Part shown: positions 37,831-46,473 of the stretch, piece after piece
Layout: each line of letters starts with the position of its first letter
How positions within the stretch are numbered: position 1 is the stretch's first letter
Origin: Pseudomonas guangdongensis
GTDB lineage: Bacteria > Pseudomonadota > Gammaproteobacteria > Pseudomonadales > Pseudomonadaceae
Direction: 5' to 3'
DNA: 64,000 bases
Assembly (NCBI RefSeq): GCF_900105885.1
Contig: NZ_LT629780.1
Span: forward strand, 2,666,001 to 2,730,000
Translations under genes and position numbers: made by a program
Notes under the pieces: model-generated
What the model saw: only the letters and a program-made list of their open reading frames with translations
Databases searched by the model: none
What the model was told of the DNA's origin: nothing

Positions 37831-38026
37831 GGTAGAAAATCGCTGCGCGGGTTTTCTACCCTACCGGGCTCGTGAGCTTGGGCGCGGAGGGCATGGTGGA
37901 AAAGACCTGCGGTCGTTTTCCACCCTACGGGGTGCTGGCAGGCGTGGCGTAGGGTGGGCAACTCGCGCAGCGATTGCCCACCGCCAGCTGCCACGCTGGA
38001 CAAGGCTGGGCCGTTGTCCACCCCAC
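37831..38026. repeat. cluster of GTAGGGTGG-family palindromes
   Basis: Four related hairpins in tandem: GGTAGAAAA / TTTTCTACC (37831-37860), GGTGGAAAA / TTTTCCACC (37895-37924), GTAGGGTGGGCAA ... TTGCCCACC (37949-37982) and a weaker GGACAA / TTGTCC (about 37998-38020). They fill the gap between a riboswitch leader and the chlD 3' end, and match the element at 29383-29469. Confidence 0.75.
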
Positions 38027-38050
38027 GCCGGACCTTCCCTTGCGCGATGC

Positions 38051-38788
38051 TCATGCCAGCGGGATCTCGTCGATATGCCGGTATTCGGCGCCCAATGCCG
38101 CCGCCAGCGCCCTCGCCCGCCCGAGGCGCAGCGGGCCGCTCTCGATGTCGATCAGCAGCGCCGGGCAGGCGGCGGGCGCCAGCGCCGGCAGCTCGCGCAG
38201 GCGGCCGTCGGTGAGCAGCCAGAGCTGCTGGCGCTCGCCGGGATGGCGGCGTTGCCGGCGCGCCAGCCATTCGCCGGCCTCGGCCAGCGCGGCGGGCAAT
38301 GGCGTGCCGCCGCCGGCGCCGAGCTGCTGCAGCCAGTGCCGCGCGGCCTGCGGGGCACGCTGGCCCTGGCAGAACCAGCGCGGTTTTGCGCCGTCCGCCT
38401 GCAGCAGGGCCAGTGCCACGCGGCGGCGGCACGCCTGGTCGAGCAGTTCGGCGAGCAGGCCCTTGGCGCGGCGCAGGGCGCCGTGGCGGCGGGTCGAGGC
38501 CGAGGCGTCGACGACGATCAGCCATAGCGCTGGCGCAGCACTCACGCGGCTGCGGTAGTGCAGTTCGGCGCGCGAGCGCGGCCGGCCGCGCTGCAGGCTG
38601 CGCGGCCAGTCGATGCGGCCGGGGCCGGACGCACCGGCGCGGCCACGCGGGGTCGGCTGGGGCTTGTCCCGGTGTCTGGCATCCGCGCCCCGGGCGGGTT
38701 GCGGGCGGATGCTCAGGGCTTTTTTGGCCAGCGCGGCGGCGCGCGGCGCTCGCCGATGGCCACCGGCTGCGCCGGCAACTCGCCCCAC
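38051..38788 (-). CDS. VWA-domain chelatase subunit (ChlD/BchD-like)
   Basis: A von Willebrand factor A-domain protein expected to work with the adjacent AAA+ subunit and CobN in inserting cobalt. The metal-ion-dependent adhesion site is VVDASASTRRHGAL, and GGGTPLPAAL and LLTDGR are the other MIDAS loops. The start is unclear. The frame is open back to a GTG at 38788, which overlaps chlI by 76 bases, but a CTG at 38716-38714 would overlap the chlI TGA as CTGA, like the ATGA couplings elsewhere in these operons, and would give a 221-residue protein. The N-terminal 40 residues are basic and low in complexity. In Pseudomonas this pair replaces CobS/CobT. Confidence 0.8.
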   Translation of the reverse strand: MGRVAGAAGGHRRAPRAAALAKKALSIRPQPARGADARHRDKPQPTPRGRAGASGPGRIDWPRSLQRGRPRSRAELHYRSRVSAAPALWLIVVDASASTRRHGALRRAKGLLAELLDQACRRRVALALLQADGAKPRWFCQGQRAPQAARHWLQQLGAGGGTPLPAALAEAGEWLARRQRRHPGERQQLWLLTDGRLRELPALAPAACPALLIDIESGPLRLGRARALAAALGAEYRHIDEIPLA

Positions 38789-39738
38789 TGGCCTTCGCCG
38801 GGGTCGCGCTCGCCACTCTGACCGCCCGCATCGTTCTGCGGGGCGGCGGCGCTATCGTTCGACTGCGGCGGTGGCGCGGCGGCCGGGCCGTGCGGATGGC
38901 GATGGCGCAGCACGAAGTCCTGCACGGTGTCGATGTCCTCCGGGGCGATGGCCGCGGCGCCGCGCCAGGCGGCGTGGGCACGGGCGGCGCGCAGCCAGAC
39001 CAGATCGCCGCGCAGGCCGTCGATGCCGGCGGCGTAGCAGCGTGCGGCGATGGCTTCCAGCGCTGCATCGTCCAGCGGGATCGCTTCCAGCGACTTGCGG
39101 GCCTGCCGGCAGCGCGCCTGCAGCGCGTCCTGCGCCGCCTGCCAGCGGGCGCGGAAAGTCTCGGGGTCGCGGTCGAAGTCCAGGCGGCGGCGGACGATCT
39201 CGGTGCGCTCGGCCGGCAGCGGTGTGCCGCCAAGGCTGACGGCGAGGCCGAAGCGGTCGAGCAGCTGCGGGCGCAGCTCGCCCTCCTCCGGGTTCATGGT
39301 GCCGATCAGCACGAAGCGCGCGGCGTGGCGGTGCGAGATGCCATCGCGCTCGACGTGGTTGACCCCGCTGGCCGCCACGTCGAGCAGCAGGTCGACCAGA
39401 TGGTCGGCCAGCAGGTTGACCTCGTCGACGTAGAGCACGCCGCCATGGGCGCGCGCCAAGAGGCCCGGCGCGAAGCGCGCGCGACCCTCGCCGAGTGCGG
39501 CGTCCAGATCGAGGGTGCCGACGATGCGTTCCTCGGTGGCGCCCAGCGGCAGGGTGACCAGCTGGCCGGCCTCCAGCAGCTCGGCCACGCCGCGCGCCAG
39601 GGTCGACTTGGCCATGCCGCGCGGGCCTTCGATCAGCACGCCGCCGATGGCCGGATCGACCGCCGCCAGGCACAGCGCCAGCTTCAGCGCGTCGGCACCG
39701 ACCACCGCGGCCAGCGGGAAGTTCACGGGTTCATGCAT
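38713..39738 (-). CDS. AAA+ chelatase ATPase (ChlI/BchI-like)
   Basis: A 341-residue MoxR/ChlI-type ATPase. Walker A-like EGPRGMAKSTLARGVAE near 37, VLYVDEVNLLADHLVDLLLD near 100 (Walker B) and MNPEEGELRPQLLDRFGL near 148 (sensor and Arg-containing segment) are typical of magnesium chelatase subunit I. The C-terminal 60 residues are low complexity with many Pro, Gly and Gln. It lies 21 bases after cobN and before the VWA subunit, so these three probably form the cobaltochelatase. Walker A here is G-P-R-G-M-A-K-S rather than G-x-x-G-x-G-K-S. Confidence 0.9.
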   Translation of the reverse strand: MHEPVNFPLAAVVGADALKLALCLAAVDPAIGGVLIEGPRGMAKSTLARGVAELLEAGQLVTLPLGATEERIVGTLDLDAALGEGRARFAPGLLARAHGGVLYVDEVNLLADHLVDLLLDVAASGVNHVERDGISHRHAARFVLIGTMNPEEGELRPQLLDRFGLAVSLGGTPLPAERTEIVRRRLDFDRDPETFRARWQAAQDALQARCRQARKSLEAIPLDDAALEAIAARCYAAGIDGLRGDLVWLRAARAHAAWRGAAAIAPEDIDTVQDFVLRHRHPHGPAAAPPPQSNDSAAAPQNDAGGQSGERDPGEGQWGELPAQPVAIGERRAPPRWPKKP

Positions 39739-39759
39739 GGGACATCCTCGTGGCGGCCA

Positions 39760-42700
39760 TCAGCCGTCCTCCTCACAGTCGAGCAGCAGGTTTTCCAGCG
39801 CCTCGCGGTATTCGCCCGGCTCTTGCCAGAGGCCGCGCTGCTGGGCATCGAGCAGGCGCTCGGTCATCTCGCGCAGCGCCGCTGGGTTGTGCTGGCGGAC
39901 GAATTCGCGGGTATCGGCGTCGAGCAGGTAGGCATCGGTGAGCATCTGGTACTGGTGGTCGTCGATCAGCTCGCTGGTGGCGTCGAAGGCGCACAGGTAG
40001 TCGACCGTCGCCGCCAGCTCGAAGGCGCCCTTGTAGCCGTGGCGCTTGATGCCGGCGATCCACTTGGGATTGGCGGCGCGCGCGCGCACCACGCGGTTGA
40101 GTTCTTCCTTGAGGGTGCGGATGCGCGGGTTGTCCGGCTGGCTGTGGTCGCCGTGGTAGCTGGCCACCGGGGCGCCGCCGAGGGTTTCCGCCGCAGCGAG
40201 CATGCCGCCCTGGAACTGGAAGTAGTCGTTGGAGTCGAGCAGGTCGTGCTCGCGGTTGTCCTGGTTGTGCAGCACCGCCTGCAGCGCGCCGAGGCGCCGC
40301 TCCAGCGCGGCGCGGGCCGGCACGCCGTCGCCACCGGCGCCGTAGGCGTAGCCGCCCCAGGTCAGGTAGACCTCGGCCAGATCGGCGCGGCTGTCCCAGG
40401 CGCCCTCAGCGATGGCCTGCTGCACGCCGGTGCCATAGCCGCCGGGGGCGGCGCCGAACACCCGCCAGCCGGCGCGGCGGCGCGCCTCATCCAGGCCCAG
40501 CCCCTCGGCAGCCAGCTCGGCGCTCTCGCGGCGCACCCGCGCGGCCAGCGGGTTGAGGTCTTCCGGCTCGTCCAGCGCGGCCACCGCCAGCACCGCGGCG
40601 TCGAACAGGCGCAGCAGGTTGGCGAAGGCGTCGCGGAAGAAGCCGGAGACGCGCAGGGTGACGTCGACCCGCGGGCGGTCGAGCAGCGACACCGGGAGGA
40701 TCTCGAAGTCCTCGACCCGCCCGCTGCCGGCCTGCCACACCGGGCGCACGCCGAGCAGCGCCATGGCCTGGGCGATGTCGTCGCCGCCGGTGCGCATGGT
40801 CGCGGTGCCCCACACCGACAGGCCGAGGCGGGTCAGGTGCTCGCCGTGGTCCTGCAGATGGCGCTCCAGCAGCAGGCTGGCGGACTGGAAGCCGAGCCGC
40901 CAGGCGGTGGGCGTGGGCAGGTTGCGCACGTCCACCGAATAGAAGTTGCGCCCGGTGGGCAGTACGTCGAGACGGCCGCGACTCGGCGCGCCGCTCGGCC
41001 CCGGCGGCACGAAACGGCCGTCCAGCGCGGCGAGCAGCCCATTGATCTCCGCCGCGCCGCAGGCGTCGAGCAGCGGCGCGACGCGCTCGCGTAGCTCGGC
41101 GAGCACCTGCGCGCTGGCCGCGCCGGGCGCTTCCCGTTCGCCGTCGATCAGCTGCAGGGCGAGCAGCTCCAGGCGCTCGCGAGTGTCGCCAGCGGTACGC
41201 CACGCATCGCTGCATAGATCGGCGAGAGCATCCGGACGCGGCCCGCTCCACGCCTCGCCGGGATCGCCGGCCAGCGGGTCCCAGCCCAGCGCCAGATCTT
41301 TGGCCAGCGCGCGCAGCAGGCTGGCGTTGCCGCCCTGCCCGTCGCCGCGCGGCACACGCAACAGCGCCAGCAGGGTGTCGCGGCGCAGGCGTCCCGTGGG
41401 CGACTCGCCGAACACATGCAGGCCGTCGCGGATCTGCGATTCCTTGAGGTCGCACAGGTAGGCGTCGAGCTGCGGCAGCCAGCTGTCCGGGTCGTCGCTG
41501 AGCTGCAGGTTCAGCTCGCGGTCCAGCGCGGTGACGCGCACGGTGGCGAGGATCTCGCCGCGCAGCTGCTCGGCGCGGCGCGGGTCGAGCTGGCTGGCCT
41601 CGTAGTATTCGTCGGCCAGGTGCTCCAGATCACGCAGCGGGCCGTAGCTCTCGGCGCGGGTCAGCGGCGGCATCAGATGATCGACGATCACCGCCTGGGT
41701 GCGGCGCTTGGCCTGCGCGCCCTCGCCGGGATCGTTGACGATAAAGGGGTAGATATTCGGCAGCGCGCCGAGGATCGCATCCGGCCAGCACGCGGCGGAC
41801 AGGCCGACGCCCTTGCCCGGCAGCCATTCGAGGTTGCCGTGCTTGCCGACGTGGACCACGGCGTCGGCGCCGTAGGCCTCGCGCAGCCAGAAGTAGAAGG
41901 CCAGGTAGCCGTGCGGCGGCACCAGCAGCGGATCGTGGTAGATCGCCGCCGGATCGAGCTGGTAGCCGCGCACCGGCTGGATGCCGACGAAGGTCAGGCC
42001 CAGGCGCAGGCCTGCGACCATCATCCGCCCGCCGCGGAACATCGGGTCGCCTTCCGGTTCGCCCCAGCGCTCAAGCACCGCCTGCTGGTTGGCTTCAGGC
42101 AGGCGCTCGAACAGGCGCTGATAGTCGGCCAACGCCAGGCTCTGGTGGCAGGGGCGCAGGTCGAGGCTGTCAAGATCGTTGCTCACCCCGCCGAGCAGGG
42201 CGTGGATCAGCGCCGTGCCGGAGTCCGGCAGCCCGGCCAGCGGATAACCGGCGTTTTGCAGCGCACGCAGGATATTCAGCGCCGCCGCCGGGGTGTCGAG
42301 GCCGACGCCGTTGCCGATGCGCCCGTCGCGGGTCGGGTAGTTAGCCAGCACCAGGGCGATGCGCTTGGCGGCGTTGGCCTTGCGCGCCAGGTTCACCCAG
42401 CGCCGCGCCAGTTCGGCGACGAAGTCCATGCGCTCGCCGTCGGCCTGGTAGCAGACCACATCGCTCTGGCTGCGCTCGCTGCGCCAGGCCAGGCCCTTGA
42501 AGCTGATCGGCCGGGTGACGATGCGCCCGTCCAGCTCGGGCAGCGCCACGTGCATGGCCAGGTCGCGCGGGCCGAGGCCCTGCGGGTTGTCCTGCCAGCG
42601 CGGGCGGTTGTCCAGCGCGCAGATCGCCTGCAGCACCGGCACGTCGCGGCGGAACGGGCGCAGCGCCGGGCGCTCCGGGCTGGACAGGGCAAAGCCGGTG

Positions 42701-43494
42701 GTATTGAGGATCAGCGCCGCGTCGCTCTCGTCCAGCCAGTTCTCGACCTGCGCCAGGCAGGCCGGCTCCTTGAGGCTGGCCACGGCGATCGGCAGCGGAT
42801 TGAGGCCCTGGGCGACGAGACGCGCGCAGAACTCGTCGACGAAGGCGGTGTTGGCCGCCTGCAACTGCGCGCGATAGAACAGCAGTGCCGCCACCGGCGC
42901 GCCGGTTTGCCAGTCGTCCCGCCACAGCGCCGGGGTGCCGCTGCCGTGGCGCGGGTGGTAGACGCTGATACGCGGCAGCGCCTGCGGCTCGTGCCATGCC
43001 TGCGCGTGCCCCAGCCAGCGGTCGGCGAGGAAGCGATACAGCTGGCGGGCGTTGTCCAGCCCGCCCTGGCGTAGGTACTGCCAGGCGCGCTCGGCGTCCT
43101 CCCTGGACACCGTGCTCAGGCGGCTCAGCTCCGGGTCGGGGCGGTCGTCGCCGGGCACCAGGATCAGCGTGGCGCCGGCCTCGCCCAGCTCGACCAGTCG
43201 CTCGATGCCGTAGCGCCAGTAGCCCACCCCGCCGTGCAGCGAGAGCAGGATCACCCGCGCATGGCGCAGTACGTCCTCGACGTAGAGGTCGACCGAGGCG
43301 TGGTTGCGCAGCTGGGCGGGGTTGGCCAGACGCAGGCTCGGGTAGCCGCCCGCCAGCTCGCCGGCGGCCGCGGCCAGCAGCGTCAGGTTGGAGTCGCCGC
43401 TGCACAGGATGACCAGCTCGGCCGGGGTCTGGCCGAGGTCGGCGATGCTGTCGTCGGGGACGAAGCCGCCGGGCTGGGTGCGCAGGAGGTGCAT
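39760..43494 (-). CDS. cobN: cobaltochelatase large subunit CobN
   Basis: A 1244-residue protein of the CobN/ChlH/BchH family that binds hydrogenobyrinic acid a,c-diamide and inserts Co2+ with ATPase partners. Recognisable regions are LLSLHGGVGYWRYG near 85, VVHVGKHGNLEWLPGKGVGL near 560, LPNIYPFIVNDPGEGAQAKR near 590, and the C-terminal KWIAGIKRHGYKGAFELAA near 1150. Length is normal (about 1250). It lies 16 bases after cobW and 21 before chlI, in the riboswitch-controlled cobW-cobN-chlI-chlD operon. Confidence 0.96.
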   Translation of the reverse strand: MHLLRTQPGGFVPDDSIADLGQTPAELVILCSGDSNLTLLAAAAGELAGGYPSLRLANPAQLRNHASVDLYVEDVLRHARVILLSLHGGVGYWRYGIERLVELGEAGATLILVPGDDRPDPELSRLSTVSREDAERAWQYLRQGGLDNARQLYRFLADRWLGHAQAWHEPQALPRISVYHPRHGSGTPALWRDDWQTGAPVAALLFYRAQLQAANTAFVDEFCARLVAQGLNPLPIAVASLKEPACLAQVENWLDESDAALILNTTGFALSSPERPALRPFRRDVPVLQAICALDNRPRWQDNPQGLGPRDLAMHVALPELDGRIVTRPISFKGLAWRSERSQSDVVCYQADGERMDFVAELARRWVNLARKANAAKRIALVLANYPTRDGRIGNGVGLDTPAAALNILRALQNAGYPLAGLPDSGTALIHALLGGVSNDLDSLDLRPCHQSLALADYQRLFERLPEANQQAVLERWGEPEGDPMFRGGRMMVAGLRLGLTFVGIQPVRGYQLDPAAIYHDPLLVPPHGYLAFYFWLREAYGADAVVHVGKHGNLEWLPGKGVGLSAACWPDAILGALPNIYPFIVNDPGEGAQAKRRTQAVIVDHLMPPLTRAESYGPLRDLEHLADEYYEASQLDPRRAEQLRGEILATVRVTALDRELNLQLSDDPDSWLPQLDAYLCDLKESQIRDGLHVFGESPTGRLRRDTLLALLRVPRGDGQGGNASLLRALAKDLALGWDPLAGDPGEAWSGPRPDALADLCSDAWRTAGDTRERLELLALQLIDGEREAPGAASAQVLAELRERVAPLLDACGAAEINGLLAALDGRFVPPGPSGAPSRGRLDVLPTGRNFYSVDVRNLPTPTAWRLGFQSASLLLERHLQDHGEHLTRLGLSVWGTATMRTGGDDIAQAMALLGVRPVWQAGSGRVEDFEILPVSLLDRPRVDVTLRVSGFFRDAFANLLRLFDAAVLAVAALDEPEDLNPLAARVRRESAELAAEGLGLDEARRRAGWRVFGAAPGGYGTGVQQAIAEGAWDSRADLAEVYLTWGGYAYGAGGDGVPARAALERRLGALQAVLHNQDNREHDLLDSNDYFQFQGGMLAAAETLGGAPVASYHGDHSQPDNPRIRTLKEELNRVVRARAANPKWIAGIKRHGYKGAFELAATVDYLCAFDATSELIDDHQYQMLTDAYLLDADTREFVRQHNPAALREMTERLLDAQQRGLWQEPGEYREALENLLLDCEEDG

Positions 43495-43510
43495 GGCTCG
43501 GGCGGGCGCC

Positions 43511-44566
43511 TCAGCGGGTCAGCGCGGCGCGCAGCTCGGCGTCGATGACCGCCTCGTTGAGATCCTGGCCGATGATCACCAGCCGGGTGATCATCGGCTC
43601 ATCGGCGCGCCAGGCGCGGTCGAAGTGCCGGTCGAAGCGCTGGCCGACGCCCTGCACCAGCAGGCGCATGGCCTTGCCCGGCACGGCGACGAAGCCCTTC
43701 ACGCGCAGCACGGCGTGGCGCTGCACCAGCTCGGCGAGCGCGGCGAGCAGCAGGCGCTCGTCGACTTCCGGCAGCTCGACGCCGAAGGCGTCGAACTCGT
43801 CGTGGTCGTGGTCCTCGCCGTCGCCGTGGTCGTGGTGGCCGGGGCGGGCGTCGATGTGCAGCTCGGCCTCGGCGCCGATGCCCAGCAGCACGTCCAGCGG
43901 CAGGCGGCCCTGCTGCGCCTCGACGATCTTCACCGCCGACGGCAGCTCCTCGGCGACCTCGGCGCGCACCGCGGCCAGTGCCTCGGCATCGAGCAGGTCG
44001 GTCTTGTTCAGCACCACCAGGTCGGCGCAGGCCAGCTGGTCCTCGAACAGCTCGTGCAGCGGCGACTCGTGGTCGAGGTTGGGATCGGCGCGGCGCTGGG
44101 CGTCCACCTGCGCGGGGAAGGCAGCGAAGGTGCCGGCGGCCACGGCTGGGCTGTCGACCACGGTAACCACCGCATCCACCGTGCAGGCGTTGCGGATTTC
44201 CGGCCAGTTGAACGCCTGCACCAGCGGCTTGGGCAGCGCGAGGCCGCTGGTTTCGATGAGGATGTGGTCGAGGTCGGCGCGGCGCGCCACCAGTTCGCGC
44301 ATCACCGGGAAGAACTCTTCCTGCACGGTGCAGCACAGGCAGCCGTTGGCCAGCTCGAAGACGCGGCCCGCCGCCTCCTCCTCGCTGCAGCCGATGGCGC
44401 ACTGCTTGAGGATCTCGCCGTCGATGCCCAGCTCGCCGAACTCGTTGACGATCACCGCGATGCGCCGACCTTGCGCGTTGTCCAGCAGATGGCGCAGCAG
44501 GGTGGTTTTGCCCGAGCCGAGGAAGCCGGTGACGATGGTGACGGGAAGTTTGCTCAAGGATTTCAT
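43511..44566 (-). CDS. cobW: CobW G3E GTPase, putative metallochaperone
   Basis: A 351-residue G3E GTPase expected to deliver cobalt to the chelatase. Walker A is TGFLGSGKTTLLRHLL near 12, the metal-binding CXCC motif is NGCLCCTVQEEF near 73, the ESGLA-like switch reads ETSGLALPKPLVQAF, and VLNKTDLLD is the base-recognition NKxD. A His/Asp-rich loop (GHHDHGDGEDHDHDE near 240) is a likely second metal site. I start at the ATG at 44566 because the family begins with KLPVTIVTGFLGSGKTT. It heads the operon behind the riboswitch at 44706-44872. Confidence 0.95.
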   Translation of the reverse strand: MKSLSKLPVTIVTGFLGSGKTTLLRHLLDNAQGRRIAVIVNEFGELGIDGEILKQCAIGCSEEEAAGRVFELANGCLCCTVQEEFFPVMRELVARRADLDHILIETSGLALPKPLVQAFNWPEIRNACTVDAVVTVVDSPAVAAGTFAAFPAQVDAQRRADPNLDHESPLHELFEDQLACADLVVLNKTDLLDAEALAAVRAEVAEELPSAVKIVEAQQGRLPLDVLLGIGAEAELHIDARPGHHDHGDGEDHDHDEFDAFGVELPEVDERLLLAALAELVQRHAVLRVKGFVAVPGKAMRLLVQGVGQRFDRHFDRAWRADEPMITRLVIIGQDLNEAVIDAELRAALTR

Positions 44567-44705
44567 GCGCGGCCCTGCCTGGCTGGCGGGGGCATGACGA
44601 GACGCCGCCGGGCGCACGCGCGCCGGTCGGTCGGATTCGCCACCGGATCACCCCGCCCGGTTGTCGTGAAGGTCCGGAAACGCTCCGCGAGGCGGGGCGC
44701 TTCCT

Positions 44706-44872
44706 TCGAGGCAGGTCTCCTGGCTCACGGTGGGCGCCTGTGGCGCCGTCCCCTCGCCTTCCCGCGTGAGCAGTGGCGTCGTGAGGGGATTCGTACCGTT
44801 TACAGTTGCGGGGGCAGCCGCGGTGTCGCACCGCGTTCCCTCTTAGCTCCGGCCCAGACCGGAGAACCTCGG
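44706..44872 (-). promoter_or_regulatory. cobalamin riboswitch upstream of cobW
   Basis: Minus strand order: GAGGTTCTCC, GAGGGAACGCGG, GGCTGCCCCCGCAACTGTAA, GCCACTGC, GGGAAGGCGA and GAGCCAGGAGACCTGCCTC. It ends about 140 bases before cobW and should repress cobW-cobN-chlI-chlD when cobalamin is plentiful. Confidence 0.93.
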
Positions 44873-44937
44873 GGCGGCAAGGCTACGCAGGGTGCGCGCG
44901 GGGGTCAATGGCGGTGACCGGTGATGCCGGCAGCCAG

Positions 44938-45026
44938 ACGTGGCAACTCGCGCAGCGATTGCCTGCCGGGCAGGTCGGCGCCGGGGACTCGGCAGAAGAT
45001 CGTTGCGCGAGTCTTCCACCCTGCGC
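44938..45026. repeat. decayed GTAGGGTGG-family repeat
   Basis: GGCAACTCGCGCAGCGATTGCC (44943-44964) is nearly the same as the hairpin core at 37957-37978, and a second part ends CTTCCACCCTGCG. Arms are degenerate. It lies between the cobW riboswitch and cobE; I see no gene in 44873-45159. Confidence 0.6.
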
Positions 45027-45159
45027 CGCGTCCACCGGCGGTGGTGCGATTGACGCCGTGCGCGGCGGCGTGCTGTTGTAAAAAAGCGTTCCGCCTGGGC
45101 GGCCGCCCTCGAAAAACCATCCCCTGCCGCGATCCGGCTCGCTTCGTCCGTCAACGTCC

Positions 45160-45621
45160 ATGCCCTCAGCATTCTTCCCCTCTTGCTCCGATTCCCGATC
45201 TGCCCGGCTGCTGGTCGCCGGCTTCGGTTGCCGGCGCGGCTGTGGCGCCGAGGAGCTGCAGCGCCTTCTGGCGGGCAGCCTGCGAGAATGCGGACTGAAC
45301 GTCGCCGATCTGCACGCCCTGGCGAGCCTCGACGGCAAGCTCGGCGAGCCGGGCCTCGTCGTCCTGGCCGAGCAGTTGGGACTGCCGCTGCACGGCCTCT
45401 GCGTGGAGCGGTTGCGGGAGTACGAGCCGCGGCTGACCAGCCACTCCGCAGCCGCCCGGCGCATCACCGGCTGCGCCGGGGTGGCCGAGGCCAGCGCCCT
45501 GGCGCTCGCCGAGGCGCTGGGCGGAGCGCCCGCCAAGCTGCTGATCGCCAAGCGGCGCAGCGCCAACGCCACCTTCGCCCTGGCGCACGTCGCCGCCCCT
45601 TCCCACCTGGAGCATCCATGA
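45160..45621 (+). CDS. cobE: CobE (CbiG C-terminal-like protein)
   Basis: A 153-residue protein resembling CobE / the C-terminal domain of CbiG. After an N-terminal extension it has LLVAGFGCRRGCGAEELQR, HALASLDGKLGEPGLVVLAEQ, SHSAAARRITGCAGVAEASAL and KLLIAKRRSANATFALA, all typical. CobE acts around precorrin-4/5 handling in the aerobic pathway, though its exact job is unsettled. It overlaps cobM by four bases. The first Met is taken at 45160; a later start near VAGFGCRR is possible. Confidence 0.88.
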   Translation: MPSAFFPSCSDSRSARLLVAGFGCRRGCGAEELQRLLAGSLRECGLNVADLHALASLDGKLGEPGLVVLAEQLGLPLHGLCVERLREYEPRLTSHSAAARRITGCAGVAEASALALAEALGGAPAKLLIAKRRSANATFALAHVAAPSHLEHP

Positions 45622-46343
45622 CCGTCTTCTTCATCGGCGCCGGCCCCGGCGATCCGGACCTCATCACCGTACGCGGCCAGCGGCTGATCCGCAGCTGCCC
45701 GGTGATCCTCTACGCCGGCTCGCTGGTGCCGGAGGCGGTGCTGGAGGGGCACAGCGCCCATACCGTGGTGAATACCGCCGAGCTGGAGCTGGCGCAAATC
45801 GTTGACCTGCTGGCCGAAGCCCACGGGCGCGGCGAGGACGTGGCGCGCGTGCATTCGGGCGATCCATCGCTGTACGGCGCCATCGGCGAGCAGATCCGCC
45901 ACCTGCGCCGGCTGGGCATTCCCTACCAGATCGTCCCCGGCGTCACCGCCACTGCCGCCTGCGCGGCGCTGCTCGGCTGCGAGCTGACCCTGCCCGAGGT
46001 GTCGCAGACGCTGATCCTCACCCGCTACGCCAGCAAGACGCAGATGCCGGCAGGCGAAGCGCTCGGCGATCTGGCTCACCACCGCGCGACCATGGCCATC
46101 CACCTGGGCGTGCGCCAGCTGCCGCAGATCGTCGCCGAACTGCTACCCCACTACGGCGCCGACTGCCCGGTCGCGGTGGTGCACCGGGCCAGCTGGCCGG
46201 ATCAGGACTGGGTGCAGGGCACCCTGGCCGATATCGTCGCCAGGGTCGCCACGAAGGACTTCCGGCGCACCGCGCTGATCCTGGTCGGCCGGGTGCTGAC
46301 CGCCGAGGACTTCGCCGACTCCTCGCTGTATTCGGCGCACTGA
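45618..46343 (+). CDS. cobM: precorrin-4 C11-methyltransferase CobM
   Basis: A 241-residue SAM-dependent methylase that methylates C11 of precorrin-4. Diagnostic segments are VFFIGAGPGDPDLITVRGQR, VILYAGSLVPEAVL, RVHSGDPSLYGAIGEQ, TATAACAALLGCELTLPEV and LTRYASKTQMPAGE. Length is slightly below the usual 250. The ATG at 45618 overlaps the cobE stop. Confidence 0.95.
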   Translation: MTVFFIGAGPGDPDLITVRGQRLIRSCPVILYAGSLVPEAVLEGHSAHTVVNTAELELAQIVDLLAEAHGRGEDVARVHSGDPSLYGAIGEQIRHLRRLGIPYQIVPGVTATAACAALLGCELTLPEVSQTLILTRYASKTQMPAGEALGDLAHHRATMAIHLGVRQLPQIVAELLPHYGADCPVAVVHRASWPDQDWVQGTLADIVARVATKDFRRTALILVGRVLTAEDFADSSLYSAH

Positions 46344-46473
46344 CGCTGCCCGCAGGCTCCCCGCCGCCGGCAAACGCTGGGCGCCCTGCGCCTTCCGATG
46401 AATATCCGCCCGCAGTAGCGCGGACTTTCCGCAGGGCAGCGTCCATGGCGCGGGATCGCCCTGCCGATTCCCC

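Noticed and set aside
38299..41094. 931-codon plus-strand frame across chlD, chlI and cobN
   Set aside because: It spans three conserved minus-strand genes and matches no family.
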